NCBI GenBank assembly: GCA_019635875.1
Contig: JAHBYP010000001.1
Span: forward strand, 806,001-870,000
Reading direction: 5' to 3'
DNA length: 64,000 nucleotides
DNA from: Alphaproteobacteria bacterium
Lineage (GTDB): Bacteria > Pseudomonadota > Alphaproteobacteria > Reyranellales > Reyranellaceae
In this document: positions 7,821 to 17,002 of the stretch, piece after piece
Position numbering within the stretch: position 1 is the stretch's first letter
Layout: each line of letters begins with the position of its first letter
Program-made: the position numbers and the translations under genes
The notes under the pieces: model-generated
Database searches by the model: none
What the model was told of the DNA's origin: nothing
Seen by the model: only the letters and a program-made list of their open reading frames with translations

Positions 7821-8893
7821 CACGCTTGCGCCAGCTTGCGCTCAACGATTTGCCATCCCGCCGCGGCGCGAATGCGGATGCGGTCGACCATGTTCTCCTC
7901 GCGGTTGCGCGCGTCGTAGACGCCGTCGAGCATGCGCTTGTAGACACCCTGGCCGATCGCCGCGACGCGGAAAAGGTTGTAGGCCATGTAGAAGTCCCAG
8001 TTGGGCAGGCTCTCCATGCCCATGCGCCGCGCATAGGTGCGCACGAACTGCGCTTCGGTCGGAATGCCCGTGCCGGCGAGGTCGAGGCCGGCTAGCCCGC
8101 GGCCCTTGGGATCCGGTGGCGTGTAGTAGCTCAGGCACTGATAGGCGAAGTCGGCGAGCGGATCGCCGAGCGTCGCGAGTTCCCAGTCGAGCAGCGCCAG
8201 CAGCTTCGGCTCGCGCTCGTGGAAGATCGCGTTGTCGAGCCGGTAGTCGCCGTGAACAAGCGTGGTGCGCGCCATCGGCGGCACATTGCGTGGCAGCCAC
8301 TCGATCAGCTTTTCCATCTCCTCGATGTCGTCGGTCTGCGAGGCGCGATACTGCTTGCTCCAGCGATCGATCTGGCGCGCCATGTAGTTGCCGGGCCGCG
8401 CGAAGTCGGCAAGCCCTGCCGCCTCGGGATCGACCCTGTGCAGCGCCGCCATGGCGCGGTTCATGTCGTCCCAGATCGCGGCGCGCTCGGCCGGGCTCAT
8501 GCCGGGCAGCGACTGGTTCCACAGCACGCGGCCGTCGACGAAGCCCATGACGTAGAAGGCGCTGCCGATCACGTCGTCGTCCTGGCACAGCGCCAGGGCC
8601 GGTGGCACCGGCACGTCGGTCCGGTTGAGTGCCGAGATCACGCGATACTCGCGGTCGACCTGGTGCGCCGAAGGCAGCAGCTTGCCGTAGGGCTTGCGCC
8701 TGAGGGCGTAGCGCGCGCCGCCGGCGCCGACGAGATAGGTCGGGTTCGACGTGCCACCATTCATGCGCTCGACCTGTTCGATCGGCCCGCGGAAGCCTTC
8801 GATGGTCCCGCGCATGAAGCGCTCGAGGCGCGCGAGGTCGCGACCGTCCGCCGTGAGTCCCGATGTGACGCCGAGATTGCCGGTGCTGCTCAT
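7820..8893 (-). CDS. Aminoglycoside-phosphotransferase-fold kinase (ACAD10/11-type)
   Basis: 357 residues of the APH/choline-kinase fold. The catalytic loop HGDYRLDN is at 214-221 and the metal-binding Asp236 lies in LLDWELATLGDP. The N-lobe ends in ALRRKPYGKLLPSAHQVDREYRV, with the ATP-binding lysine region. This subgroup resembles the kinase half of ACAD10/ACAD11, linked to 4-hydroxy-acid catabolism in eukaryotes and bacteria. It is probably a small-molecule kinase and not antibiotic resistance. It is translationally coupled to the downstream exported HExxH protein. Confidence 0.8.
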   Translation of the reverse strand: MSSTGNLGVTSGLTADGRDLARLERFMRGTIEGFRGPIEQVERMNGGTSNPTYLVGAGGARYALRRKPYGKLLPSAHQVDREYRVISALNRTDVPVPPALALCQDDDVIGSAFYVMGFVDGRVLWNQSLPGMSPAERAAIWDDMNRAMAALHRVDPEAAGLADFARPGNYMARQIDRWSKQYRASQTDDIEEMEKLIEWLPRNVPPMARTTLVHGDYRLDNAIFHEREPKLLALLDWELATLGDPLADFAYQCLSYYTPPDPKGRGLAGLDLAGTGIPTEAQFVRTYARRMGMESLPNWDFYMAYNLFRVAAIGQGVYKRMLDGVYDARNREENMVDRIRIRAAAGWQIVERKLAQA

Positions 8894-8927
8894 GCCCGGG
8901 AGTGTAGTCCCCGGATGCCGGGCCTCG

Positions 8928-9374
8928 CTACACGGCGTCGAGCAGCGCCATCGAGGTGCGAAGCGTGTCGTGCAGCGCGCTGGTCGCCTTGGCGCCCAGC
9001 GCCTCGCGCACCTCCATCTCGGCGGCGCGCCACGTCGGATAGGCGCGGCGCACCATCGCCTTGCCGTCGGCGGTCAGCGCCAGCGCGCGCGTGCGGCGGT
9101 CGGGGCCGGGCGACAGCGCGATCAGGCCCGACGCGATCAGCGGCTTGATGTTGCGCGTCAGCGTCGTGCGGTCCATCGCCATGACCTCGGCATAGGCGCC
9201 GATTGGCATTGGCGGCTTGCCGGCGAGGTTGGCGAGCAGGCCCCACTGCGTCACTGTCAGCCCGACCTCGGCCAGGCGGCGATCGTAGATCGCCGTCACC
9301 TTGCGCGCCGCGCGGCGGATCTGGAAACAGGTGCAGCCGCCTTCCGGGATCGGCAGGGGTTTGTCGTTCCGCAT
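8928..9374 (-). CDS. MarR family transcriptional regulator
   Basis: 148 residues with a winged helix-turn-helix: LTVTQWGLLANLAG, then the recognition helix MDRTTLTRNIKPLIASGLI and the wing GPDRRTRALALTADG. An N-terminal GGCTCFQIRRAARKV has a Cys pair that could sense oxidants or electrophiles; this is inference. It is divergent from a hotdog thioesterase, and a palindrome lies between them, the usual MarR autoregulation layout. I chose ATG 9374. A start at 9428 would place the palindrome inside the coding region. Confidence 0.88.
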   Translation of the reverse strand: MRNDKPLPIPEGGCTCFQIRRAARKVTAIYDRRLAEVGLTVTQWGLLANLAGKPPMPIGAYAEVMAMDRTTLTRNIKPLIASGLIALSPGPDRRTRALALTADGKAMVRRAYPTWRAAEMEVREALGAKATSALHDTLRTSMALLDAV

Positions 9375-9410
9375 GGCGGCAGGATAGCCGCGACCGGCGT
9401 GCCGGGGAAC

Positions 9411-9436
9411 ACTAAAGTGCATATGCACGTATTAGT
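9411..9436. promoter_or_regulatory. Palindromic operator, probable MarR binding site
   Basis: The perfect 12-bp palindrome GTGCATATGCAC (9417-9428) is flanked by ACTAA on the left and TTAGT on the right, making a longer imperfect dyad. It lies between the divergent MarR and thioesterase starts, 43 bp from one and 21 bp from the other. This size and position suit a MarR dimer repressing both genes. Confidence 0.7.
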
Positions 9437-9448
9437 GGGAGTCATGTG

Positions 9449-9928
9449 ATGTCTTTGTCTGCGGATCGGACTTTCGGCGTCGTCGACGCGGCCGCGCTCG
9501 CCGGCATGGCCGGCGTCGATTTCCTGCGTGGCTGGATCGCGGGTCGCTATCCGGCGCCGCCGATCGGCAGATTCATGAACGGCGGCCTGGTCGAGGCCGA
9601 GGTGGGCCGTGTCGTCTTCGAAGGTACGCCGACGCCCGATCACTACAATCCGATCGGCAGCATCCACGGCGGCTATGCCGCGACCCTGCTCGATTCCTGC
9701 ATGGGCTGCGCCGTGCACAGCGTGCTCAAGGCCGGGCAGGCCTACACCACGCTGGAGATCAAGGTGAACTACGCGCGCGGCATGACGCACAGGACCGGGC
9801 TGGTGCGCGCCGAGGGCAAGGTGATCAATGCGGGCAGCCGCATCGGCCTGGCCGAGGGCCGTCTGACCGATGCGCAGGGCCGGCTGCTCGCCTGGGGCAG
9901 CACCACCTGCATGATCTTCGCGACTTGA
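9449..9928 (+). CDS. PaaI-type hotdog-fold thioesterase
   Basis: 159 residues. The hallmark HYNPIGSIHGGYAATLLDSCMG contains the HGG turn and the helix residue Asp used in PaaI/4HBT acyl-CoA hydrolysis. It probably hydrolyses acyl- or aryl-CoA esters in the cytosol. TGGGAG sits 7 nt before ATG 9449, which decides between this and the overlapping GTG at 9446. The partner MarR gene and shared operator suggest induction by an aromatic or acyl-CoA-derived ligand. Confidence 0.85.
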   Translation: MSLSADRTFGVVDAAALAGMAGVDFLRGWIAGRYPAPPIGRFMNGGLVEAEVGRVVFEGTPTPDHYNPIGSIHGGYAATLLDSCMGCAVHSVLKAGQAYTTLEIKVNYARGMTHRTGLVRAEGKVINAGSRIGLAEGRLTDAQGRLLAWGSTTCMIFAT

Positions 9929-10011
9929 CCGGATCGTCGCGCGCTCCTTGATTCGTGAACGTCGCGCACCACCTATTGCGGCGTCGGCCCAAGCAGTGCC
10001 AACACCTCGTC

Positions 10012-10039
10012 TTGGCTTCTGTGCCCAGCGGCGTAGTAT
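10012..10039 (+). promoter_or_regulatory. Possible promoter for apaG-folE
   Basis: TTGGCT (10012-10017) and TAGTAT (10034-10039), spaced 16 bp, lie 48 bp before apaG. The match to sigma-70 hexamers is partial, and no other good candidate exists in the 158-bp gap. Confidence 0.35.
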
Positions 10040-10086
10040 GCCCCTCAGGGCCGGCGCGACCGGCCTCTTTCGTCAGCGGTGAGACC

Positions 10087-10479
10087 ATGTTCACGGCCGA
10101 GACCCGATCGATCGTCGTCAGCGTGCGACCCGCCTATCTCGAGGACCAGTCGGAGCCCGAGCAGGCGCGCTGGGTCTGGGCCTATACCGTGCGCATCGAG
10201 AATCGCGGCAGCGACAAGGTGCAGCTGCTCAGCCGGCACTGGAAGATTACCAATGCGCGCGGCCGCATGGAGGAGGTCAAGGGACCCGGCGTGGTCGGCA
10301 AGACGCCGGTGCTGCAGCCCGGCCAGGTCTTCGAGTACACCAGTGGCTGCCCGCTCGACACCTCGTCGGGGTTCATGACCGGCACCTATCAGATGGTGAC
10401 CGAGAGCGGCGAGAAGTTCGACATCCGCATTCCCATGTTCTCGCTCGACAGCCCGCAGGGCGCCCGGTCGATCAACTAG
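10087..10479 (+). CDS. apaG: ApaG domain protein
   Basis: 130 residues, the full ApaG length, with an immunoglobulin-like beta fold. Conserved segments are [36 protein letters not shown] and [20 protein letters not shown]. ApaG was linked to Co/Mg resistance in enterobacteria, but its biochemical role remains unclear. A longer in-frame extension exists to 9955; the family start MFTAETRS at 10087 is clearly better. It is 11 bp upstream of folE and probably co-transcribed. Confidence 0.93.
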   Translation: MFTAETRSIVVSVRPAYLEDQSEPEQARWVWAYTVRIENRGSDKVQLLSRHWKITNARGRMEEVKGPGVVGKTPVLQPGQVFEYTSGCPLDTSSGFMTGTYQMVTESGEKFDIRIPMFSLDSPQGARSIN

Positions 10480-10490
10480 GTGGTGGTCGC

Positions 10491-11129
10491 ATGAACAAGG
10501 TCATCAAGCCCGGAGTCTTCGCCGCCGAAGCCGCCCGCTCCGTCGGCAAGCCGTCCCGCGCCGAAGCCGAGGAGGCGGTGCGCACGCTGATCCGCTGGGC
10601 CGGCGACGATCCCGAGCGCGAGGGCCTGGTCGGCACGCCCGATCGCGTTGTACGCTCCTACGAGGAGTTCTTCGGCGGCTACGAGGGCGATCCGCGCGAG
10701 ATGCTGGCGCGCACCTTCGAGGAGACCGACGGCTACGACGAGATGGTGATCCTGCGCGACATCCGCCTCGAATCGTATTGCGAGCACCACATGGTGCCGA
10801 TCATCGGCAAGGCGCATGTCGGCTATCTGCCGCGTCACCGCGTGGTCGGCATCAGCAAGCTGGCGCGCGTCGTCGAGGCCTATGCCAAGCGGCTGCAGAT
10901 CCAGGAGAAGATGACGGCGCAGATCGCCAACTGCATCCAGGAGGTGCTCGACCCGCGCGGCGTCGGCGTCGTGATCGAGGCGGCGCACCAGTGCATGACG
11001 ACGCGCGGCGTGCACAAGCCGGGCGTCACCATGCTCACCAGCCGCATGCTCGGCACCTTCCGCGAGAACGAGACGACGCGGAAGGAATTCCTGGCGATGA
11101 TCGGCAAGACGGCGGGCGGCTACGGCTGA
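10491..11129 (+). CDS. folE: GTP cyclohydrolase I (type IA)
   Basis: 212 residues. It converts GTP to 7,8-dihydroneopterin triphosphate, the first step of folate synthesis. The zinc ligands are visible as Cys97 and His100 (SYCEHHM) and Cys168 (HQCMTTRGV). The catalytic-pocket segments GKAHVGYLP and [17 protein letters not shown] are intact. The zinc site identifies FolE1 and not the metal-flexible FolE2. It follows apaG closely. Confidence 0.96.
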   Translation: MNKVIKPGVFAAEAARSVGKPSRAEAEEAVRTLIRWAGDDPEREGLVGTPDRVVRSYEEFFGGYEGDPREMLARTFEETDGYDEMVILRDIRLESYCEHHMVPIIGKAHVGYLPRHRVVGISKLARVVEAYAKRLQIQEKMTAQIANCIQEVLDPRGVGVVIEAAHQCMTTRGVHKPGVTMLTSRMLGTFRENETTRKEFLAMIGKTAGGYG

Positions 11130-11208
11130 CGTCGCTCTGCCGACGGGCTAGAGTGCGTAGGCGGGCGCGGCGGAGATCGCGCCCGATTGCTTTCAAGGGG
11201 TGCGGACA

Positions 11209-12381
11209 ATGGCAGGCGAGACGGTCACTTCACTGGAGATGCTGCGACGATTGATCGCCTTCGACACGACCTCCCGCAATTCGAACCTCGAGCTGATCCA
11301 TTACGTCCGCGATTACCTGAAATCGCACGGCGTCGACTCCACGCTGGTGCACAGCGACGACGGCACCAAGGCCAATCTCTACGCCAGCATCGGCCCCAGG
11401 GTGCCGGGTGGCGTCGTGCTGTCGGGCCACACCGACGTCGTACCGGTCGACGGCCAGCCCTGGGACACCGATCCCTGGATCGTCACCGAGCGCGACGGCA
11501 AGCTCTACGCCCGCGGCACGTCGGACATGAAGGCGTTCTCGGCCATCGGCCTGTCGATGGTGCCGCAGTTCAAGCGCGCCAACCTCAAGGTGCCGATCCA
11601 TTTCGCGCTGAGCTACGACGAGGAAGTCGGCTGCATCGGCGCGCACGCGCTGGCCGAGCGGCTGATGGGCGACGTGCCGCGGCCACGCCTGGTCGTGGTC
11701 GGCGAGCCTACGATGATGACGGCGGTGCATGCGCACAAGGGCACGCGGCGCTATCACACGCATTTCCGCGGCGTCGAGGCCCATTCGTCGATGACGCATC
11801 TGGGCGTCAGCGCCAACCATTTCGCCTGCGAATTCGTGGTCTTCTTGCTGCGCCTGCAGGAGGAGCTCGAGTCGCGCGCCGCCGCCGACAGCGAGTTCAT
11901 GCCGCCCTACGGCACCATCACCGTCGGCACGATCCACGGCGGCACGGCCGCCAACATCCTGGCGCGCGACTGCGTCGTGCACTGGGAGTATCGCGCGCTG
12001 CCCGGCGCCGACGACCAGGAGGTCATCACCCGCGCCCAGGCCTACGTGGCGGAGAAGCTGTTGCCGGCGATGCGGCGCAAGCATCCCGACGCGTCGATCG
12101 AGTTCGACATCGGGCCGGGCACGCCGCCTTTCCCGCCCGAAGGCAACGACGAGGCGGTGAAGCTGGTGCAGAGCTGGTCGGGCAGCAACGTGGTGACCTC
12201 GGTGTCCTACGGCACCGAGGCCGGCATCTTCAAGAACGCCGGCGGCGTGCCCACCGTGGTGTGCGGCCCGGGCGACATCGCCCAGGCACATCAGCCCAAC
12301 GAGTTCATCCTGGTCTCGCAGATCAGGGCCTGCGAGGCCTTCATGAACCGCATGGTGGAGTGGGCCTCGGGCGGACGGTAA
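11209..12381 (+). CDS. argE: Acetylornithine deacetylase (M20 family)
   Basis: 390 residues. The family removes the acetyl group from N2-acetylornithine to give ornithine. Metal-site motifs appear in order: SGHTDVVPVDG, ARGTSDMKAF, the catalytic SYDEEVGCIGAH and VVGEPT. The dimerisation domain begins near HKGTRRYHTHFRGVEAHSS. An AAGGGG ribosome site 8 nt upstream favours ATG 11209 over the GTG at 11200. Arginine genes argD-argF lie 3 kb away on the other strand. A related M20 amidohydrolase is possible but less likely. Confidence 0.86.
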   Translation: MAGETVTSLEMLRRLIAFDTTSRNSNLELIHYVRDYLKSHGVDSTLVHSDDGTKANLYASIGPRVPGGVVLSGHTDVVPVDGQPWDTDPWIVTERDGKLYARGTSDMKAFSAIGLSMVPQFKRANLKVPIHFALSYDEEVGCIGAHALAERLMGDVPRPRLVVVGEPTMMTAVHAHKGTRRYHTHFRGVEAHSSMTHLGVSANHFACEFVVFLLRLQEELESRAAADSEFMPPYGTITVGTIHGGTAANILARDCVVHWEYRALPGADDQEVITRAQAYVAEKLLPAMRRKHPDASIEFDIGPGTPPFPPEGNDEAVKLVQSWSGSNVVTSVSYGTEAGIFKNAGGVPTVVCGPGDIAQAHQPNEFILVSQIRACEAFMNRMVEWASGGR

Positions 12382-12390
12382 GAATTGTCT

Positions 12391-12453
12391 GTCATCCCGA
12401 GCGCAGCGAGGGATCCAGGACTGCCCTGGATCCCTCGCTGCGCTCGGGATGAC
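12391..12453. repeat. Palindromic repeat type A, copy 1 (29-bp perfect arms)
   Basis: GTCATCCCGAGCGCAGCGAG... and its exact reverse complement form 29-bp arms around a 5-nt loop. It lies between the convergent argE and the exported orphan gene, so it can act as a bidirectional terminator. Related copies are at 38932-38965 and 54086-54149. Confidence 0.92.
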
Positions 12454-12467
12454 AATGTTGCGTCGCG

Positions 12468-13079
12468 TCAGCCGCCCGCGAGATGGTGCTGCAGCTGGCT
12501 GCGCATCGTGCGCTCGAATGTCGCCACGAACTGCTCCATCGCCGCGATCAGCATGTTGTGCCAGGACACTTGGCGGTCAGCCTCCCTGACGCCTTCCAGG
12601 AGGCTGAGGCTCGTCGTCGCCTCGGCCGCCGCCACGCCCAACGACTGGCCGGTTTCGTGCTGCATCTCCAGATCGGCGCCGAGCCTCAGCGTGTAGCGCT
12701 CCGCCGCCTGCTTGCGGAACAGGTCACCGAGGCCCTTCTCGACGCGCAGCCGCTCGCCCACGAGGCTCGCCTCGCGGATGGTAAAGACGGCGGTGCGCGG
12801 GTTCCCGGGCAAAGCCGCCAGCAGGTGTCTCGAGGCCCAGTCCGCCATGGTGTCGCTCGCCGATACGATCATGCTGCCCTCATGCCGCGGCGGCTGGATC
12901 GCCGGCACGAAGGCCCGCGTCACGATCAGCCGCCCCGCCGCCAGCCGCATCGGCCTGCTGCCGAAATCCGGCACGGCGAAATCGACGGCGGGGCGCGTCG
13001 GCTGGGCGCCCGATCGGCCTGCGAGAAGCAACGCTGCGGCCAGCGGCAGCAGCGCGCGGCGGGGTATCGAGGCGCTCAT
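12468..13079 (-). CDS. Exported protein of unknown function
   Basis: 203 residues with an N-terminal signal sequence (RRALLPLAAALLLAGRSGAQ) and no further membrane segment, so it is probably periplasmic. I do not recognise the family. The mature part holds a beta-rich start (VDFAVPDFGSRPMRLAAGRLIVTRAF) and a helical C-terminus. It could be a small periplasmic auxiliary protein like the ABC-transport-associated domain proteins, but it has no lipobox. The start is supported by the signal peptide. Confidence 0.6.
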   Translation of the reverse strand: MSASIPRRALLPLAAALLLAGRSGAQPTRPAVDFAVPDFGSRPMRLAAGRLIVTRAFVPAIQPPRHEGSMIVSASDTMADWASRHLLAALPGNPRTAVFTIREASLVGERLRVEKGLGDLFRKQAAERYTLRLGADLEMQHETGQSLGVAAAEATTSLSLLEGVREADRQVSWHNMLIAAMEQFVATFERTMRSQLQHHLAGG

Positions 13080-13129
13080 GGCGCCAATTCAGGCGCGCGC
13101 AATCAGGCGGGATTGCGGCGCCGCAGGCG

Positions 13130-13774
13130 CTACAGGCCGTATGCCTCGCCGACGCGATAGGCGAAGTATCCATAGCTGTCGGCGTTGTTGAGAGCCTGAT
13201 CCTTGGTCAGACCCGGCGCCCACCAGTCGCTGTCGTCTTCCTCGCGGTAGCCGGAGTCGCCGTGATCGAACGTATTTGCGTACTTGTGGGTCGCTTCGTG
13301 AATGAAGGTGATCGCGAGCAGCTCGGCGCTGCCCAGGAGCTTCTTCTTGCTGATGTGAATCGTGCCCTTCTCGCGAATCATGTCGCCGTCGGAATCGACG
13401 CCGATCGACTCGGAAGGATCGTCGGTGATCGAATGACGGACATAGCCGAGAGTGCCCGAACCGGCCCCCAGCTTGAGCGTGACGTCGCGGCCGATGCCCT
13501 GATAGGTGAGCTGCAGAATGCTGGAGATCTTCGCCCATTCGCCGGTCGACGGCTCGGGGCCCGTCAGGAAGTAGGTCGCCGCGAAGCGTTTCGCGTCCTT
13601 GTCGGCATAGCCACCGCAGCGCGTGATGGCGAGGGACAGCATCGCCTTCGAGCGAGCCACCGCCTTGGTGATCTTGGTGGCATCCGCGTTGGCCAGCCAG
13701 ATGCCCTTGTGCTTGAGCTGGAGATTGAACCCCAGCGTCTTGACCTTCTTGGTGAAGAGAAATCGACTGCCCAT
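13130..13774 (-). CDS. M35/lysine-specific-metalloendopeptidase-like protein without signal peptide
   Basis: 214 residues. The core HEATH at 159-163, Asp170 in NTFDHGDSGY and the C-terminal NNADSYGYFAYRVGEAY match the aspzincin layout (HExxH plus a downstream Asp, then a NADSY segment) seen in M35 deuterolysins and the Lys-specific metalloendopeptidase domain. There is no signal peptide, propeptide or membrane segment, unusual for that secreted family. It could be a cytosolic enzyme or a cargo exported by a contact-dependent or type VI route, but no such genes are nearby. GGGGAAG lies before ATG 13774. Confidence 0.6.
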   Translation of the reverse strand: MGSRFLFTKKVKTLGFNLQLKHKGIWLANADATKITKAVARSKAMLSLAITRCGGYADKDAKRFAATYFLTGPEPSTGEWAKISSILQLTYQGIGRDVTLKLGAGSGTLGYVRHSITDDPSESIGVDSDGDMIREKGTIHISKKKLLGSAELLAITFIHEATHKYANTFDHGDSGYREEDDSDWWAPGLTKDQALNNADSYGYFAYRVGEAYGL

Positions 13775-13807
13775 CGTCCGGCTTCCCCATGAACCGTTCA
13801 GTGATGA

Positions 13808-14773
13808 TCAAGGCTGAGCTTTTGCCGGCAGTTCGTCAAGTTCCTGATCACTGTAGTCGTAGGTGGCGCCGCAGAACTCGCAGCGCACCGCCACCAGGCC
13901 GCGGGCATCGCGCATGCCGTCGAGCTCCTCGCGCGGGATGGAACGCAGCACGCTGTCGATGCGCGCGCGCGAGCAGCGGCAGCGATCGGCCACGTCGCGC
14001 CGGTCGAAGACGCGCGGCGCGTGCTCGTGGAATAGCCGCCACAGCAGCTGGTCGGCCGGCAGCGCCGGATCGATCATCTCGGAGTCGCGCGCGCTGCCCA
14101 TCAGGATCAGTGCCGTGCGGAAGCGCTCGTCGCGCTCCTCGGCATCGGTCTCGGCAACCAGCTCCTGCGAGGGCAGGGCCTGTAGGATCAGCGCGCCGGC
14201 GCGCCAGCTTCCCGACTCGTCGCGCCCGGTGGTCAGCTTGACGCCCGTGGCGAGTTGCTCCGACTGGCGGAAATAATGATGCGCGCAGTCTGACAGGCTG
14301 CTGCCTTCGAGCGCCACGACGCCCTGGTAGCGCTCAGTGTCGGCGCCCTGGTCGACGGTGAAGGCCATATGGCCGTGGCCGAGCAGGCGCGGTACGGCGT
14401 TGGCTGATTCGACCGGCATGGCCGCGACCTTCGCGGCGTCGAACTGGGCATAGCCGCGCAGCGCGCCTTCGGAGGTGAGGTCGACGACCAGCAGACGCAC
14501 CGGCCCGTCGCCGCGCATCTGCAGGGTGAAGATGCCCTCGTACTTCAGCGACGAGGCGAGCGCGACGCACAGCGCCAGCGATTCGCCGAGCAGGGCGGCG
14601 ACCGGCGGCGGGTAGTCGTGGCGATGCAGGATGGCGTCGACCGCCGGACCAAGCCGCACGATGCGGCCGCGTGCGCCGAGGTCGGGCAGCGCGAACGGCA
14701 GCGCGAGATCGTCGGCCCCGGGAACGGCATCGGGCGCGCCCGCGATCGGCGCGCCCGTGCCTTCACCGCCCAT
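13808..14773 (-). CDS. hslO: Hsp33 redox-regulated chaperone
   Basis: 321 residues. Hsp33 is a cytosolic holdase switched on by oxidation of a C-terminal zinc centre. The centre is visible as Cys265-X-Cys267 (DRCRCSRARID) and Cys298-X2-Cys301 (RCEFCGATYDY). The N-terminal substrate domain carries SLKYEGIFTLQMRGDGP and YAQFD. The start ATG 14773 overlaps the argF stop (TGATG); a longer in-frame extension into argF is not needed. It is the last gene of argD-argF-hslO, a conserved alphaproteobacterial order. Confidence 0.95.
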   Translation of the reverse strand: MGGEGTGAPIAGAPDAVPGADDLALPFALPDLGARGRIVRLGPAVDAILHRHDYPPPVAALLGESLALCVALASSLKYEGIFTLQMRGDGPVRLLVVDLTSEGALRGYAQFDAAKVAAMPVESANAVPRLLGHGHMAFTVDQGADTERYQGVVALEGSSLSDCAHHYFRQSEQLATGVKLTTGRDESGSWRAGALILQALPSQELVAETDAEERDERFRTALILMGSARDSEMIDPALPADQLLWRLFHEHAPRVFDRRDVADRCRCSRARIDSVLRSIPREELDGMRDARGLVAVRCEFCGATYDYSDQELDELPAKAQP

Positions 14774-15699
14774 CAGACGTGCCCGAGGCACCAGGCCATG
14801 ATCGCCTTCTGCGCGTGCAGTCGGTTCTCGGCCTCGTCCCACACCACGGATTGCGGTCCGTCGATCACCTCGGCGGTGACCTCCTCGCCGCGATGCGCCG
14901 GCAGGCAGTGCATGAAGACCGCGTCGCCCTTGGCGAGCTTCAGCAGGCGCTGGTCGACCTGATAGGCCCTGAGCAGGTTGTGTCGTCGGCCGGCCGAGGC
15001 GGCGTCCTCGTCGCCCATCGACACCCAGGTGTCGGTGACGACGCAGTCGGCGTCCTTCACCGCGGCCTCGGGGTCGTGCGTCACGACGATGCGCGCGCCC
15101 TTCTTCTTCGCCCAGTCGAGCACGTCCTGCGGCGGCTTGAGCTCGGCCGGGCAGGCGATGCGCAGCTCGAAGTCGAACTGCGCGGCGGCGTGAATCCAGC
15201 TCGTCGCCATGTTGTTGCCGTCGCCCGACCAGGCGACGACCTTGCCCTTGATCGGTCCGCGATGCTCCTCGTAGGTCATCACGTCGGCCATGAGCTGGCA
15301 GGGATGCGTCTTGTCGGTGAGCCCGTTGATCACCGGTACGCTGGCGTACGATGCCATGTCGAGCAGCTTCTGCTCGGTGGTGGTGCGGATCATGATCATG
15401 TCGACATAACGCGACAGCACGCGCGCGGTGTCGGCGATGGTCTCGCCGCGGCCGAGCTGGGTGTCGGTGGTGCCGAGCATGATGGTCTCGCCGCCGAGGT
15501 CGCGCATGCCGACCTCGAACGACACGCGGGTGCGCGTCGACGGCTTCTCGAACAGCATCGCCAGGGTCTTGCCGGTGAGCGGCTTGCCGTGCCCCCCGTT
15601 GGCGCGGGCGCGCTTGTATTCCGCGCCCTTGCCGAGGATGCGCCGCAGCAGCTTCGGCTCGACCTGGTCGAGGTCGAGGAAGTGCTTCAGCTCAGGCAT
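14773..15699 (-). CDS. argF: Ornithine carbamoyltransferase
   Basis: 308 residues. It makes citrulline from ornithine and carbamoyl phosphate. The carbamoyl-phosphate motif STRTR is at 54-58, with further phosphate contacts in THPCQLMAD. The ornithine-binding HCLP is at 264-267 in [12 protein letters not shown]. Length and motifs fit the anabolic enzyme. It overlaps argD by 8 bp and hslO by 1 bp, so the three genes form one coupled operon. Confidence 0.96.
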   Translation of the reverse strand: MPELKHFLDLDQVEPKLLRRILGKGAEYKRARANGGHGKPLTGKTLAMLFEKPSTRTRVSFEVGMRDLGGETIMLGTTDTQLGRGETIADTARVLSRYVDMIMIRTTTEQKLLDMASYASVPVINGLTDKTHPCQLMADVMTYEEHRGPIKGKVVAWSGDGNNMATSWIHAAAQFDFELRIACPAELKPPQDVLDWAKKKGARIVVTHDPEAAVKDADCVVTDTWVSMGDEDAASAGRRHNLLRAYQVDQRLLKLAKGDAVFMHCLPAHRGEEVTAEVIDGPQSVVWDEAENRLHAQKAIMAWCLGHV

Positions 15700-16891
15700 T
15701 TTCCTTCGCCTTGACCATCGCGCTCTCGAAGTCGCGGCAGGCCGCGTCGATGATCGCGATGCCCTCGTCGAGCACGGCGACGGGCGTGGTGATCGGCGGG
15801 AAGACGCGCACGACGTTCTCGCCGGCGATCGGCACGACCATGCCGAGCTCCTGCAGCTTCAGCACCATGTCGCCCGCCGGCACGTGGCAGCGCAGGCCGA
15901 GCAGGAAGCCGGTGCCGCGCGCCTCGGCCAGCACGGTCGGGTGATCCTTCACCAGCCTGTCGAGCTTGGGACGCAGATACGCCGCGCGCTCGCGCACGCC
16001 GTCGAAGAATCCCGGCGCCAGCATGACGTCGAGCACCGAGTTGGCCACGGCGGTGACCAGCGGATTGCCGCCATAGGTCGAGCCGTGCGTGCCCGGCACC
16101 ATGCCTTGCGCCGCCTTCTCGGTCGCCATGAACGCGCCGATCGGCACGCCGTTGCCCATGCCCTTGGCGATCGCCATGACATCGGGCGCGACGCCCGAAT
16201 GCTCGTAGGCCCACAGCTTGCCGGTCCGACCGAAGCCCGTGTGGATCTCGTCGTAGAACAGCAGCAGGCCGAACTCGTCGCAGATCGAGCGCAGGTCGCG
16301 CAGGAACTGCGCATTGGCCTCGCGCACGCCGCCTTCACCCTGGATCGGCTCGACCAGGATTCCGGCGGTCTCGTCATCCACCATGTCGCGCACGACATTG
16401 GTGTTGTTGAGCGGCGCGTGCATGTAGCCGGCGGCCGGCGGGCCGAAGCCCTCAAGGTACTTCTCGTTGCCGGTGGCGGCGAGTGCGTTGAGCAGGCGGC
16501 CGTGGAAGGCGGCCTGGAAGCAGATCAGCTTGTAGCGCTTCGGGTTGCCCGTCACGTACTGGTACTTGCGGATCAGCTTGATGCCACCCTCGATGGCTTC
16601 CGCCCCGGAGTTGCAGAAGAACATCGTGTCGGCGAACGAGTTCTCGACCAGCCGCAGGGCGAGCTTCTCGCCGTTGCCGATGCGGAACAGGTTCGAGGTG
16701 TGCCACAGCTTCGCCGCCTGGTCCTGCAGCGTCCTGACGAGCTGCGGATGGCAGTGGCCGAGGTTGTTCACCGCGATGCCCGACGTGAAGTCGACGTAAC
16801 GTCGGCCGTCGGTCGCGAACAGGTAGGAGCCTTCCCCACGTTCGAAAACGACGTCCTTGCGTGCGTACGTCGGCATCACGGCCGTAACCAC
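15692..16891 (-). CDS. argD: Acetylornithine aminotransferase
   Basis: 399 residues, class-III PLP aminotransferase. It converts N-acetylglutamate semialdehyde to N-acetylornithine and often also serves in lysine synthesis. The PLP lysine is Lys243 in [32 protein letters not shown] and [15 protein letters not shown] are the usual cofactor segments. I chose GTG 16891: GGAGG (within an upstream ATGGAGG) sits 8 nt before it, so the ATG at 16906 overlaps the ribosome site and is probably not the start. It heads argD-argF-hslO. Confidence 0.94.
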   Translation of the reverse strand: MVTAVMPTYARKDVVFERGEGSYLFATDGRRYVDFTSGIAVNNLGHCHPQLVRTLQDQAAKLWHTSNLFRIGNGEKLALRLVENSFADTMFFCNSGAEAIEGGIKLIRKYQYVTGNPKRYKLICFQAAFHGRLLNALAATGNEKYLEGFGPPAAGYMHAPLNNTNVVRDMVDDETAGILVEPIQGEGGVREANAQFLRDLRSICDEFGLLLFYDEIHTGFGRTGKLWAYEHSGVAPDVMAIAKGMGNGVPIGAFMATEKAAQGMVPGTHGSTYGGNPLVTAVANSVLDVMLAPGFFDGVRERAAYLRPKLDRLVKDHPTVLAEARGTGFLLGLRCHVPAGDMVLKLQELGMVVPIAGENVVRVFPPITTPVAVLDEGIAIIDAACRDFESAMVKAKENA

Positions 16892-17002
16892 GGTTCGATC
16901 CTCCATGCTGAGCCCACGCGGCCGGCCCATCCGGCCGCGCAAAAAAACACGCGACGCCCCGACGGTCGGTCTCAGCCGACGGCCGGAAGGCGCCGCGCCG
17001 GC

